From contig NZ_QMFB01000001.1 in NCBI RefSeq assembly GCF_003285015.1, positions 124,001-188,000 of the forward strand: a DNA stretch of 64,000 nucleotides. The letters run 5' to 3'. This document shows positions 35,548 to 43,560 of this stretch, piece by piece; within the stretch, counting starts at the first letter, position 1; the number at the start of each line of letters is the position of its first letter. A program made the translations under genes and the position numbers. The stretch is from Paenibacillus contaminans. GTDB lineage: Bacteria; Bacillota; Bacilli; Paenibacillales; NBRC-103111. The notes below the pieces were generated by a model. The model worked only from the letters and a program-made list of their open reading frames with translations. It had not been told where the DNA came from and searched no databases.

Positions 35548-36555
35548 CTAAAATAATTTCTCGGCTAGTTCTTTATAGGCGTTCGGCGCTTTCACGAGTG
35601 AAGCTACGCCGAATGTATTATAGTCGAGCGCTTTGACTTTGCCGTTCTTGAACGCGTTCAGCTTCTCCCAAGCGCCGTTTTTCTTGACGTCTTCCTCGAA
35701 CTTCTTGATTGCGGCATCCGGATCGCCGTGTGCGACGAGCAAAATGACGTCGGGATTTGCGGCAACGACATTCTCGATGTTGAGCGCGACGTAGGTTTCC
35801 TTGGATTTCAATACATCCGATACGATATTGGAGGCGCCGAGCTTTTTGGCAAGGCTTCCCGGGAACGTATTCTCATTCATCAGCATGAACGATTCCGCGG
35901 AGCCGAACAGGAACATTACCTTCGGCGCCGTTTTACCTTTTGCGACGGACAGCGCTTCCTGCTCCTGCTTATCCAGCTTGGCGAAAAAATCGGCGGCTTT
36001 TTGTTCCTGCTTGAATACGCGGCTGAGCACAACCATGGAAAGCTTTAATTCCTCCAGCGAGTCAGTCGGGATATAGGCGGTTTTTAAGTTTGCCGGCTTA
36101 AACTGCTTCTCCAGGCTGTCTTTAATGGAAGTGGGGCCAAGCACGACGTCAGGCTGCAGCTTCGTCACCTGCTCGACGTCGGGCTTGAGCGCGGAGCCGA
36201 TTTTTTGCACGCCCTGAAGCTCATCAGCCAGCGCGATCGTCGAGGTAGGCACGCCGACCGGCTTGACGCCGAGCGTATTGAGAATTTCCGCTATCGCTAC
36301 GGATGCGCTAACGACTTTCGCCGGCGCTTGCTGGCCGAATTGAGCGATGAGCTCGGTCGCTTTCGATTCGTCCACGGTAAAGGAAGGGGCTGCGGACGGT
36401 GAAGCGGAAGGCTTGACGGATGCCGCAGTTCCTGGCGAAGCGCTTGCGGACGGAGACGTTTTTGCCTCAGGTTGATTGTCGCTGCAGGCAGCTACGGAAG
36501 CCGCTAACAGAGAGACGCTTACGCAAAGCGCCAATTTACGATATGTAGCATTCAT
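35548..36555 (-). CDS. IsdE-like heme-binding lipoprotein
   Basis: A 335-residue substrate-binding lipoprotein (lipobox AASVAAC) with a Ser/Ala/Pro-rich linker (about 28-60) and a class III (helical-backbone) binding domain. From what I know of IsdE, segments such as GVPTSTIALADEL, KLQPDVVLGPTS, LNIENVVAANPDVILLVAHGDPD and YNTFGVASL line up with it, so heme is the likely ligand rather than a hydroxamate siderophore. The presence of a HugZ-like gene agrees. It is the first gene of the operon, behind a Fur box. Confidence 0.85.
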   Translation of the reverse strand: MNATYRKLALCVSVSLLAASVAACSDNQPEAKTSPSASASPGTAASVKPSASPSAAPSFTVDESKATELIAQFGQQAPAKVVSASVAIAEILNTLGVKPVGVPTSTIALADELQGVQKIGSALKPDVEQVTKLQPDVVLGPTSIKDSLEKQFKPANLKTAYIPTDSLEELKLSMVVLSRVFKQEQKAADFFAKLDKQEQEALSVAKGKTAPKVMFLFGSAESFMLMNENTFPGSLAKKLGASNIVSDVLKSKETYVALNIENVVAANPDVILLVAHGDPDAAIKKFEEDVKKNGAWEKLNAFKNGKVKALDYNTFGVASLVKAPNAYKELAEKLF

Positions 36556-36582
36556 TTTTCAAAACACCCCGTCATTATATTT

Positions 36583-36601
36583 GATACTGATAATCAATAT
36601 C
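36583..36601 (-). promoter_or_regulatory. Fur box of the heme-uptake operon
   Basis: GATACTGATAATCAATATC matches the 19 bp consensus GATAATGATAATCATTATC at 17 positions. It lies 28 bp upstream of the IsdE-like start. Confidence 0.88.
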
Positions 36602-36650
36602 ACCTAATGCATTACATTAACACGAAACAATTTCGTGCACAATAGTAAAT

Positions 36651-36669
36651 GAGAAAAATTATTATTCTC
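36651..36669. promoter_or_regulatory. Second possible Fur site
   Basis: GAGAAAAATTATTATTCTC has GAGAA/TTCTC arms and 13 of 19 matches to the Fur consensus. A separate palindrome CACGAAA-CAA-TTTCGTG (36621-36637) lies between the two sites in this divergent promoter region. Confidence 0.5.
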
Positions 36670-36801
36670 AACTAGCCGACAATCTTCGGTCATTGTTTTG
36701 GCGATTATTAGATACTTATTAGCCACTTATTATTAAACAGCCATGTTGCGAGCCTTATTTTTCCCGTAAACTGTACGGAAAGATAGAAGGGGCGATAAAA
36801 A

Positions 36802-38823
36802 ATGCGCGTAGATAAAAGGCTCTTGGTGTGGCTGTCGGTATTCGTATTGATGATCATCGTATATGGCTGCAAGGAAAAGCTTCCTTCTTCCGAGGACGGG
36901 ATGAAGGCTTATTTGACGGCTTGGTCGAAGGGCGAATACGAAGACATGTACGAGCAGTTATCCGGGGAAGCGAAGGCGGCCGTATCCAAGGATGTTTTTG
37001 TTACTAGACATAGCTCCATATACGAGGGGATTTCTGCATCGGAGCTTGATATACAGCTCGTTTTCGCATCGCATGACGAGAACGGGGATAAATCGCGGGA
37101 TACATTCGGGATCCATGTGAAAATGACGACGATTGCCGGCGATGTCGAATTTGACCAAACCGTTACGATGGTGCTCGAAAATAAAGCGTGGCGTGTAGAG
37201 TGGACGCCCGGTTTTATTTTTCCGCAGCTGCAGGAGAGCGACAAAGTGCGGGTTCAGTCGCTTAAAGCGGAGCGGGGCGCCATTGTCGACCGCAGCGGAC
37301 AGAGCCTTGCCTTCAATGAAGAGAAGCTGGAAATCGGAATCGTCCCGAAGGATTTGCCGGAGCCCGCCGGCGATACGCTTAAGCGGCTAGCCGGGATATT
37401 GCAGTCGAGCGAGGAGGAAATCGAGCAAAAAAGAACCGCTTCCTGGGTAAAGCCGGACTATTTCGTTCCGATCGCCGTATTGTCCAAAGACGATCCGAAG
37501 GTGAAAGCCGTGCAAGCTTTGAAGGGAACGGCGATACGAAACAAAAAAGTGCGTTCGTATCCTTTGAAGGAGGCTGCCGCGCATCTTGTCGGTTATATCG
37601 GCAAGCAGAACGCGGATGAGTGGGCAAGACTCAAGGATAAAGGCTACATGGAGGACGATTATGTGGGCAAAGCCGGCTTGGAGCAGGTGTTCGAGGAGCA
37701 GCTTCGAGGTACGGACGGCGGCCGAATTTATATCGTAGATGCGAACGGAAAAGAGAAAGGAACGATCGCCAGCCGCGACGCCGTCAACGGACGGGATATC
37801 ACGCTTACCGTCGACGCAAATTTGCAAACGAGCATTTATAAACAGCTGGAAAACGACGCAGGAGCCGCAGCGGCCATTCATCCGTTGACGGGTGAAGTGC
37901 TGGCTCTGGTCAGCTCGCCTGCCTACAATCCGAACGCGTTCGTTACAGGCGTACCCGAATCGTTGTGGAAGAAATGGAATGAAGATCCCGATAAGCCTTT
38001 GCTGAACCGATTTGCCCGAACCTTCTCACCGGGTTCCGCGTTCAAACCGATTACTGCAGCCATTGCGCTCGATACGCATACGATCGATCCGGAGCAGGAG
38101 CGGAATATAACCGGCAAGCAGTGGAGGAAGGACGGTTCGTGGGGGAATTACTACGTAACCCGGGTATCCGACGCGGCTGCTAAGGTAAACCTGCTGAAGG
38201 GACTTATGTATTCCGACAATATTTATTTTGCGCAGACCGCGCTTGAAATGGGCGAGCAGCGTTTTGTCGCGGAAGCGGGTAAGTTCGGCTTTGGCGAGAA
38301 GCTGCCGGTTCCTTATCCTCTGGACGTTTCGACGTTAATGAACGAATCGATGAAAAATGAAATCCAGCTCGCCGATTCCGGCTACGGACAAGGAGAGGTG
38401 CTCATGAATCCGCTGCATATATCGACGGCGTATACCGCTTTTGTGAATGCCGGAAATATCGTTTCGCCTGTTCTGGTGCGGGAGGAAGGGCAAGCTGCCG
38501 AACGCAAGGTTTGGAAATCCGAGGTCATTCGACCGGAGACGGCCGACTTGATCACACGCGATTTGATCCAGGTCGTCGAGAGCCCCGCCGGTACCGGCCG
38601 CGATGCCAAAATTGAAGGCGTGACGCTGGCTGCAAAAACGGGAACGGCGGAGCTCAAGCAGAGCAAAGGAGCGGCAGGCAAGGAAGTCGGTTGGTTTGTG
38701 GCTTATAATACGAATGACCCTCGCTTGTTGCTGGCGCTGATGGTCGAGAATGTGGAGGGACGCGGAGGGAGCCATTATTTATCTCCTAAAGTCCGGACCG
38801 TTTTCAAGCAATATTTGCGCTGA
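36802..38823 (+). CDS. pbpC: Penicillin-binding transpeptidase, PBP3/PbpC (MecA-like) type
   Basis: A 673-residue class B PBP. N-terminal lipobox IIVYGC (a lipoprotein, as in B. subtilis PbpC). An NTF2-like MecA_N domain follows (about 30-145), then a dimerisation domain (about 150-310) and a transpeptidase domain (about 345-670). Active-site motifs are SPGSAFKP (SxxK), YSDNIYF (SxN) and AAKTGTAEL (KTG). It crosslinks peptidoglycan; PbpC/PBP2a relatives often have low beta-lactam affinity, but resistance cannot be inferred from sequence here. ATG 36802 follows AGAAGGGG. It is divergent from the heme operon. Confidence 0.92.
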   Translation: MRVDKRLLVWLSVFVLMIIVYGCKEKLPSSEDGMKAYLTAWSKGEYEDMYEQLSGEAKAAVSKDVFVTRHSSIYEGISASELDIQLVFASHDENGDKSRDTFGIHVKMTTIAGDVEFDQTVTMVLENKAWRVEWTPGFIFPQLQESDKVRVQSLKAERGAIVDRSGQSLAFNEEKLEIGIVPKDLPEPAGDTLKRLAGILQSSEEEIEQKRTASWVKPDYFVPIAVLSKDDPKVKAVQALKGTAIRNKKVRSYPLKEAAAHLVGYIGKQNADEWARLKDKGYMEDDYVGKAGLEQVFEEQLRGTDGGRIYIVDANGKEKGTIASRDAVNGRDITLTVDANLQTSIYKQLENDAGAAAAIHPLTGEVLALVSSPAYNPNAFVTGVPESLWKKWNEDPDKPLLNRFARTFSPGSAFKPITAAIALDTHTIDPEQERNITGKQWRKDGSWGNYYVTRVSDAAAKVNLLKGLMYSDNIYFAQTALEMGEQRFVAEAGKFGFGEKLPVPYPLDVSTLMNESMKNEIQLADSGYGQGEVLMNPLHISTAYTAFVNAGNIVSPVLVREEGQAAERKVWKSEVIRPETADLITRDLIQVVESPAGTGRDAKIEGVTLAAKTGTAELKQSKGAAGKEVGWFVAYNTNDPRLLLALMVENVEGRGGSHYLSPKVRTVFKQYLR

Positions 38824-38932
38824 GAACGAGGCTGTATATGTTTGTGTGTTGATTTTTGCCAAGAAATCGTTCAATATTTTCAGTACGGGGTTATTTCCCG
38901 ATTCGTTCGCGCAAAAAAGAAGGTGCTTCGCC

Positions 38933-39643
38933 ATGGAACCATTTGCAAGCCTGTATGTTATGAGAGGCGATCCGGATCAGGCCGGCGTACGTCTCGACCT
39001 CGCATCCGAAGAAACCGTAGTCGGCAGGCCAAGCAACGATTACATACCGGATATTCCGATTGCCAACGCTTTTATTTCGCGCCGTCATTTTATGGTGCGC
39101 CAAGAAGAAGGGACGGCGGTTCTCTACGACCTCGGCAGCAAGCACGGAACCGAAATCGCCGGAAAACCGCTTGAACCGTATAAACCGTACCGTCTCCAAG
39201 AATCGGACTTGATCAGCCTCGCCAAAGGAACGGTCGTCATGCATTTTGCCTATGCCTTTACGGATTATACGCTGGAGCTGGAGACGCGGAGCTTGCTGAC
39301 GCGGCTGCAGCTGGCGCAAACCCCGGTTATGCTTGAAAAGGAGAAGCGGGAATGCTATATGAGCGGGAAGCGAATCGCGATGTCGGAGAAAGAGTGGCTG
39401 CTGTTCGAGCTCCTGTATGAGCACGCCGGTGAGCTTGTCCCGATACCGGCATTAAAGAAGAATGTTTGGCCGGAGAGGGTGTCTCCTGATGACGACGTTC
39501 CGGATGTCGGAATCGAAGAGTTGAATGCGCTCGTATACCGGGTCCGCAAGAAGATAGATTCGCCGTATTGCGCGATCAAGACGGTGCGAGGCGTCGGTTA
39601 TATCTACGAGGAAAACGGAGAAGCTTCGGAGGAAAGCGTTTAG
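38933..39643 (+). CDS. FHA domain fused to OmpR-type winged-helix DNA-binding domain
   Basis: A 236-residue protein. Residues about 20-95 form an FHA phosphothreonine-recognition domain (VVGRPSNDYIPDIPI, FISRRHFMV, LYDLGSKHGTEIAG). Residues about 140-230 form a Trans_reg_C winged helix (RIAMSEKEWLLFELLYEHAGELV, VYRVRKKIDSPYCAIKTVRGVGYIYEE). There is no receiver domain, so phospho-signal input probably comes through FHA binding to a phosphorylated partner. ATG 38933 is 9 nt from AGAAGG. It lies behind the PBP gene in the same direction (109 bp). Confidence 0.85.
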   Translation: MEPFASLYVMRGDPDQAGVRLDLASEETVVGRPSNDYIPDIPIANAFISRRHFMVRQEEGTAVLYDLGSKHGTEIAGKPLEPYKPYRLQESDLISLAKGTVVMHFAYAFTDYTLELETRSLLTRLQLAQTPVMLEKEKRECYMSGKRIAMSEKEWLLFELLYEHAGELVPIPALKKNVWPERVSPDDDVPDVGIEELNALVYRVRKKIDSPYCAIKTVRGVGYIYEENGEASEESV

Positions 39644-39703
39644 GTGCCAGGCCTCAGACAAAGGAATGCCGTTTCCGTTCGGCAGCCGCTTATACGCAAG
39701 GCC

Positions 39704-39743
39704 AAAAGAAGAGCCGCTTCGACGGAAGCCGCTCTTCTTTTTT
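39704..39743 (+). terminator. Terminator after the FHA regulator
   Basis: AAGAAGAGCCGCTTC pairs with GAAGCCGCTCTTCTT (one mismatched C pair) around GACG, followed by TTTTTT. Confidence 0.9.
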
Positions 39744-39745
39744 GC

Positions 39746-39828
39746 AATCTCAGAAGTGTATCTCCGCTGATAGTTCAATTTCCCGGTAAACGCGCCAGTC
39801 CATTAAAGGATGTCAAAGCCGTTCATCT
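39746..39828 (+). repeat. Dispersed palindromic repeat, copy B
   Basis: Parallels copy A: AATCTCAGAA, TATCTCCGCTGATAG, TTTCCCGGTAAACGCGCCAGTCC, TTAAAGGA, AGCCGTTCATC. Confidence 0.65.
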
Positions 39829-39841
39829 CTACGCTACTATT

Positions 39842-39966
39842 AAGGCTCCTCGATATTCTGTAGTCCGAAATAACCCACTAGGAGCAAGAAATCGAGGCTC
39901 GCACACACACAAACGTATAGCAGCCATGCACCAAAGGACCGTCTGTGATTTTCGGACGGTTTTTTT
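39842..39966 (+). ncRNA. Candidate structured RNA with terminator
   Basis: GCTCCT (39845) can pair with AGGAGC (39880), while the overlapping CCTCGAT (39848) can pair with ATCGAGG (39891), so the two stems exclude each other. Downstream is a terminator ACCGTC (39938)/GACGGT (39955) plus T7. It matches no RNA family I can recall. It could be a small RNA or a leader for the downstream short gene. Confidence 0.35.
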
Positions 39967-40042
39967 ACGTTTCGGGAAAGGTTTTCCCGATCAAAAATCG
40001 CGCCGTCTTGCCGGATGCCGATTGTAGCGAAAAAGCGATTAT

Positions 40043-40078
40043 TTTGTCATAGATTCGTAACTACTTTGACATAGGTTC
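40043..40078 (+). promoter_or_regulatory. Direct repeat with 22 bp period, possible operator
   Basis: TTTGTCATAGATTC (40043-40056) and TTTGACATAGGTTC (40065-40078) differ at three positions and are spaced exactly two helical turns apart. OmpR-family regulators bind such repeats. The target gene is unclear. Confidence 0.35.
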
Positions 40079-40144
40079 AGCGTAAAATGACAGTAAAGGA
40101 TTCAGTCATTGCAATCTGCAATAACGCTCGAAGGGGAGTGGCAT

Positions 40145-40264
40145 ATTCATCCTACCGGCATAAGAGTAATAGACATAAACTTGCCGCCTTGCATCAGCTC
40201 TTATTTGGAACATAGCGCCGCCATTCATCGAGATGCAGCATTGGTCGAAACGGCGGTAAGCTAG
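40145..40264 (+). CDS. Possible 39-aa protein with ATT start
   Basis: AAGGGGAG (40131-40138) sits 6 nt upstream of ATT (40145). The frame then reads 39 codons to TAG. The product has protein-like composition (IHPTGIRVIDINLPPC, SYLEHSAAIHRDAALVE) with Cys and several His. No homologue is known to me. No in-frame ATG or GTG exists; a TTG 12-13 codons upstream lacks an SD. A GTG in another frame abuts the SD and gives a low-quality 25-codon product. Confidence 0.35.
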   Translation: MHPTGIRVIDINLPPCISSYLEHSAAIHRDAALVETAVS

Positions 40265-40344
40265 TAAACTAGTAAAGTGAAACCATTCGACTGCGAATCC
40301 GAAATATCGACAAGCTCAGGATGATAGAAGGCTTAATACCACAA

Positions 40345-40389
40345 GGATAAACGGCTTTTCCGTCCTTTAAAGGACAGGCGCGTTTACCG
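40345..40389 (-). repeat. Dispersed palindromic repeat, copy C
   Basis: Short inverted copy: GGATAAACGGC, a perfect 14 bp palindrome GTCCTTTAAAGGAC, then GCGCGTTTACCG. It lies 39 bp upstream of the deacetylase gene. Confidence 0.65.
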
Positions 40390-40427
40390 TTTAATAAAAA
40401 ATACAGATAGATAGGCAGCGAATCCGG

Positions 40428-41396
40428 ATGAGAGAGAAACGAGCGAAGAAACGGCGCAAGCTATGGGCCGTATGGATGTTGGCATTATTTATTATCGGCG
40501 GCTGCGCGGGAGGAAAAGTGATTTATTCCTCTCTCTTCATGACGATTAACGCGGCCGATCAGGAGGAAAGTCTACTGCCGCAGGCTTCCGGCAAGCCTGA
40601 ACATAAGGAGATCGAACCGATTCCGGCCGAAGCGGCCGTCATCAAGAAGGATGATGCGCCGGCGGTCGTGCATAGCGATTCCGAGGCGGTCAAGCCGGGG
40701 GAAAATAAAGACAAAGCGATAGAGGCGACCCCGACGCCTCAAGCAACGGGCAAACAGACGGAGAAGGAGTCCGCTAAACCCGGCTCGGAGTCCGGCAAAC
40801 CATCCAAGCAAATCGCGCTAACCTTCGATGACGGACCCGATACGAAATATACGCCGAAAATTTTGGATATTCTAAAACAGCATAAAGTTAAGGCGACATT
40901 TTTTCTCGTCGGAAGGCAAATCGATCTGTATCCGGATATTGTGAAAAGAATTGTCGACGAGGGTCATGTCATCGGCAATCATTCGTGGGGACATCAGCAG
41001 TTGAACAAGCTCAAGGCGGAAGACATCAAACATGATTTGGACAAAACGGACCAATTGCTTCAAAAAATACTCGGAACGGCGCCCAAGCTGTTTCGTGCTC
41101 CATATGGCGCGGTTTCGGATACGCTGAAGGATGAAGTGAAGTCCTCCGGCCGCGAGATGATCGGCTGGTCCGTCGATACGCGCGATTGGGCGGGAGAGTC
41201 GCCGGAAGACATGATGAAGACGGTACGCAGGCAGATGGGGCCGGGCGGGATCGTATTGATGCACAGCTTCGGCGGCAAGAACGGGAAGCTGGACAATACC
41301 GTGGAGCTGCTGCCGAAGCTGATCCGCGAGCTGCAGGATGACGGGTATTCGATCGTAACGGTGCCCGAGCTTGAGCCTGCCAGAACGAAGCGTTGA
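40428..41396 (+). CDS. Polysaccharide (peptidoglycan) deacetylase, NodB domain
   Basis: A 322-residue membrane-anchored or secreted CE4 enzyme. N-terminal signal/anchor (about 12-32) with GGCAGG, so lipidation at the Cys is possible. A low-complexity Glu/Lys/Pro/Thr linker (about 45-125) precedes the NodB domain (about 128-310). Motifs: MT1 LTFDDGPD, MT2 NHSWGHQ, MT3 RAPYGA, MT4 DTRDWAGES, MT5 IVLMHS. It removes N-acetyl groups from cell-wall glycan strands (PgdA/PdaA type). The SD is weak. A two-component/lipoprotein operon follows. Confidence 0.9.
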   Translation: MREKRAKKRRKLWAVWMLALFIIGGCAGGKVIYSSLFMTINAADQEESLLPQASGKPEHKEIEPIPAEAAVIKKDDAPAVVHSDSEAVKPGENKDKAIEATPTPQATGKQTEKESAKPGSESGKPSKQIALTFDDGPDTKYTPKILDILKQHKVKATFFLVGRQIDLYPDIVKRIVDEGHVIGNHSWGHQQLNKLKAEDIKHDLDKTDQLLQKILGTAPKLFRAPYGAVSDTLKDEVKSSGREMIGWSVDTRDWAGESPEDMMKTVRRQMGPGGIVLMHSFGGKNGKLDNTVELLPKLIRELQDDGYSIVTVPELEPARTKR

Positions 41397-41467
41397 AGCA
41401 GCGCCTGACTGTTCCGCCAGAGCAGGCAGGCGTTGTTATTTGAACTTGAATGGCAAAGGAGTTTTAC

Positions 41468-42844
41468 ATGTTAAGCAGATGGAAAGGTTGGTGCGCGCTG
41501 ACGGCGCTGTCGCTTGCATTATCGGGATGCCAGCTCGTTTCGTCTCCCGTCGATCTGCTGCGGTCGCCGCAAATATCCAGCAGTCAGCAGGAGCGCAAGC
41601 AAGCTGTCATGCAATTCATGCCGGCGACGGCGAAGCTTACCGTTCCCATTCGTTCCAAGCAGGCGAGCGCGATCGTCGAGGCCGATTTGGACGGTGACGG
41701 GACGCCGGAAACAGTCGCATTTTATAAAAATGAAAAAAACGAATATGAGCTCGGCATTCTCATTTTGCAAAAGAAAGATGACGGCTGGGTGAAGCTTGGC
41801 GATTTGAAAGGGGTCGGAAGAGAACTGCATTACGTGGACTTTCCCGATTTGAACGGCGACGGCATTCCGGAGATGGTCATCGGCTGGTCGGGCGGTAACG
41901 GATTGACGAAAGAGCTTTCCGTCTATATGATGCAGCAGGGTGCGATGAAGAAGATGCAGTCGTTGAAATACGACGAATTGGCCGGAGACGATCTTGACGG
42001 AGACGGAAAGACGGATCTCGTGCTTTTTCAGGTCGATCGGGTCAAGCTGTTATCTTCCGCCCAGCTCTATGCGATCCAGAACGGGGAGCTTTCGCTCTTG
42101 CAGACTTTGCCGCTGGAGCCGGCAATCAACGGCTTCGCCCAAGCGAAAACGGGTATGGCCAGCGCAACGCAAAAAGGTATTTTCGTGGAAATGGGCGTAG
42201 GCGCGCATTCCAGCATAACCTCTCTGATCGTGAAGGAGAAGGGCTTGCTGCGGGATGTTTTCGCATCCGGCACGGACGGCGAAATGATTACATTTAAGGC
42301 ATATACTACCTTAAGCGAGGATATTAACGGGGACGGCATCACGGAAATCGATATTTTGCGGGAGCCGTCCGGCTCGGAAGAGTACGCGATGGCAAATATG
42401 CCTTGGATTCACGAGTGGAACCAGTGGGACGGCCGGAACGGACTCGTGCCCGTCTACGAAAATTATTATAATAATGGCGTAGGCTTCCGTTTCGACATTC
42501 CGGACAGATGGCGTGGGCGTTACACGGTTGCCAAGCAGACGAGCGACACCGAAGCGACAAGCGTGTTTTACACGGTAAACGATTCCGGAAGCAAGCAGTT
42601 CGAGCTGCTCTCCATCGTCGGAATCAAAGCGAATGCATGGAATGAGCGGCGCAAGCAATTGGAGCAAGCCTCTGCGAAGTATGAGATGCTCGGAGCCAAT
42701 AACGGTTTTGTGATTTATTCGGTGCTGCCCGATGGCGAGCCTTCGGGAACGGCCGCCGAGAAGAAGACGTTCGCTGACCTCAGGTTGGAGAAGGATGAAC
42801 TGGCGAAGCTGCTGCAATTGTATTATATGGAATATGCCCAGTGA
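41468..42844 (+). CDS. Lipoprotein with FG-GAP/VCBS-like DxDGDG repeats
   Basis: A 458-residue lipoprotein (lipobox LALSGC). Four calcium-loop-like motifs, DLDGDGTPE, DLNGDGIPE, DLDGDGKTD and DINGDGITE, are spread over residues 70-290 in a beta-propeller-like arrangement. The C-terminal 130 residues form a separate alpha/beta segment. It lies directly before a response regulator and sensor kinase (20 bp spacing), so an extracytoplasmic role in sensing by that kinase is plausible but inferred. ATG 41468 is 6 nt from AAAGGAG. Confidence 0.8.
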   Translation: MLSRWKGWCALTALSLALSGCQLVSSPVDLLRSPQISSSQQERKQAVMQFMPATAKLTVPIRSKQASAIVEADLDGDGTPETVAFYKNEKNEYELGILILQKKDDGWVKLGDLKGVGRELHYVDFPDLNGDGIPEMVIGWSGGNGLTKELSVYMMQQGAMKKMQSLKYDELAGDDLDGDGKTDLVLFQVDRVKLLSSAQLYAIQNGELSLLQTLPLEPAINGFAQAKTGMASATQKGIFVEMGVGAHSSITSLIVKEKGLLRDVFASGTDGEMITFKAYTTLSEDINGDGITEIDILREPSGSEEYAMANMPWIHEWNQWDGRNGLVPVYENYYNNGVGFRFDIPDRWRGRYTVAKQTSDTEATSVFYTVNDSGSKQFELLSIVGIKANAWNERRKQLEQASAKYEMLGANNGFVIYSVLPDGEPSGTAAEKKTFADLRLEKDELAKLLQLYYMEYAQ

Positions 42845-42864
42845 ATGCGAAAGGAGGTATTCCA

Positions 42865-43560
42865 TTGAAGGTCTTGCTGCTTGAAGATGAAGAATCGATA
42901 CGCGGGTTCGTTCGCATCAATCTGAAAAGGAGCGGCATGGAAGTCGTCGAGGCGGAAACGGGCGAAGAGGCGCTGCAGCTTGCGGAACGGGAAACGGATA
43001 TCGATATTGCGCTGCTGGATGTCATGCTGCCGACGATAAGCGGATTTGACGTGTGCCGGGAGCTTCGGCGAACATATCCGCGAATGGGCATCATTATGCT
43101 GACGGCCAAAGCGCAGGATACGGACAAAGTGGAAGGGCTGGAGCTGGGCGCGGACGATTATGTGACCAAGCCCTTTAGTCCGATCGAGCTCGTCGCGCGC
43201 GTCAAAGCGCTGTATCGCCGTTTGCAGCCCGAGCAAGCCGAGCAGGACGCAAGCGGGCTGGTCTCGGGTCCTTTTGTCCTCAAGCTGGACGAACGGAAGC
43301 TGTTCAAGAACGACCGGGAGCTCGACTTGACGCCGACCGAGTTCGCCTTGATCAAGCTTCTCCTTGAGCATGCCGGCAAAAGCGTCAGCCGGGACGACAT
43401 TCTTAATAATGTGTGGGGGCGCCACTATATGGGCGATTTGAAAATCGTCGACGTCAACATCAGGCGAATCCGCAAAAAAATCGAAGACGATTCTTCTTGT
43501 CCGGCTTTTATCGAAACGGTTTGGGGATATGGGTACTTATGGAGAAAAGATCCAGGATAA
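42865..43560 (+). CDS. OmpR/PhoB-family response regulator
   Basis: A 231-residue regulator. Receiver domain with acidic pair LEDEES, phospho-acceptor Asp in ALLDVMLP, conserved Thr in MLTAKA and Lys in VTKPFSP. The C-terminal winged helix contains LTPTEFALIKLLLEHAGKSVSRDDIL and TVWGYGYLW. TTG 42865 is chosen: AAAGGAGGT is 6 nt upstream and the next residues KVLLLEDEE are the family start. It overlaps the sensor kinase gene by 22 bp. Confidence 0.93.
   Translation: MKVLLLEDEESIRGFVRINLKRSGMEVVEAETGEEALQLAERETDIDIALLDVMLPTISGFDVCRELRRTYPRMGIIMLTAKAQDTDKVEGLELGADDYVTKPFSPIELVARVKALYRRLQPEQAEQDASGLVSGPFVLKLDERKLFKNDRELDLTPTEFALIKLLLEHAGKSVSRDDILNNVWGRHYMGDLKIVDVNIRRIRKKIEDDSSCPAFIETVWGYGYLWRKDPG

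Larger units (their letters stand above)
39644..40427. other. 784 bp intergenic stretch with layered signals
   Basis: In order it contains a terminator (39704), repeat copy B (39746), a candidate structured RNA ending in a terminator (39842-39966), a 22 bp-period direct repeat (40043), a possible 39-codon gene (40145) and repeat copy C (40345). Each is annotated separately. Confidence 0.7.

Noticed and set aside
40139..40216. GTG-initiated 25-codon frame overlapping the 39-codon candidate
   Set aside because: The GTG lies directly on the SD, and the product is short with a random-looking Arg/His/Ser composition.
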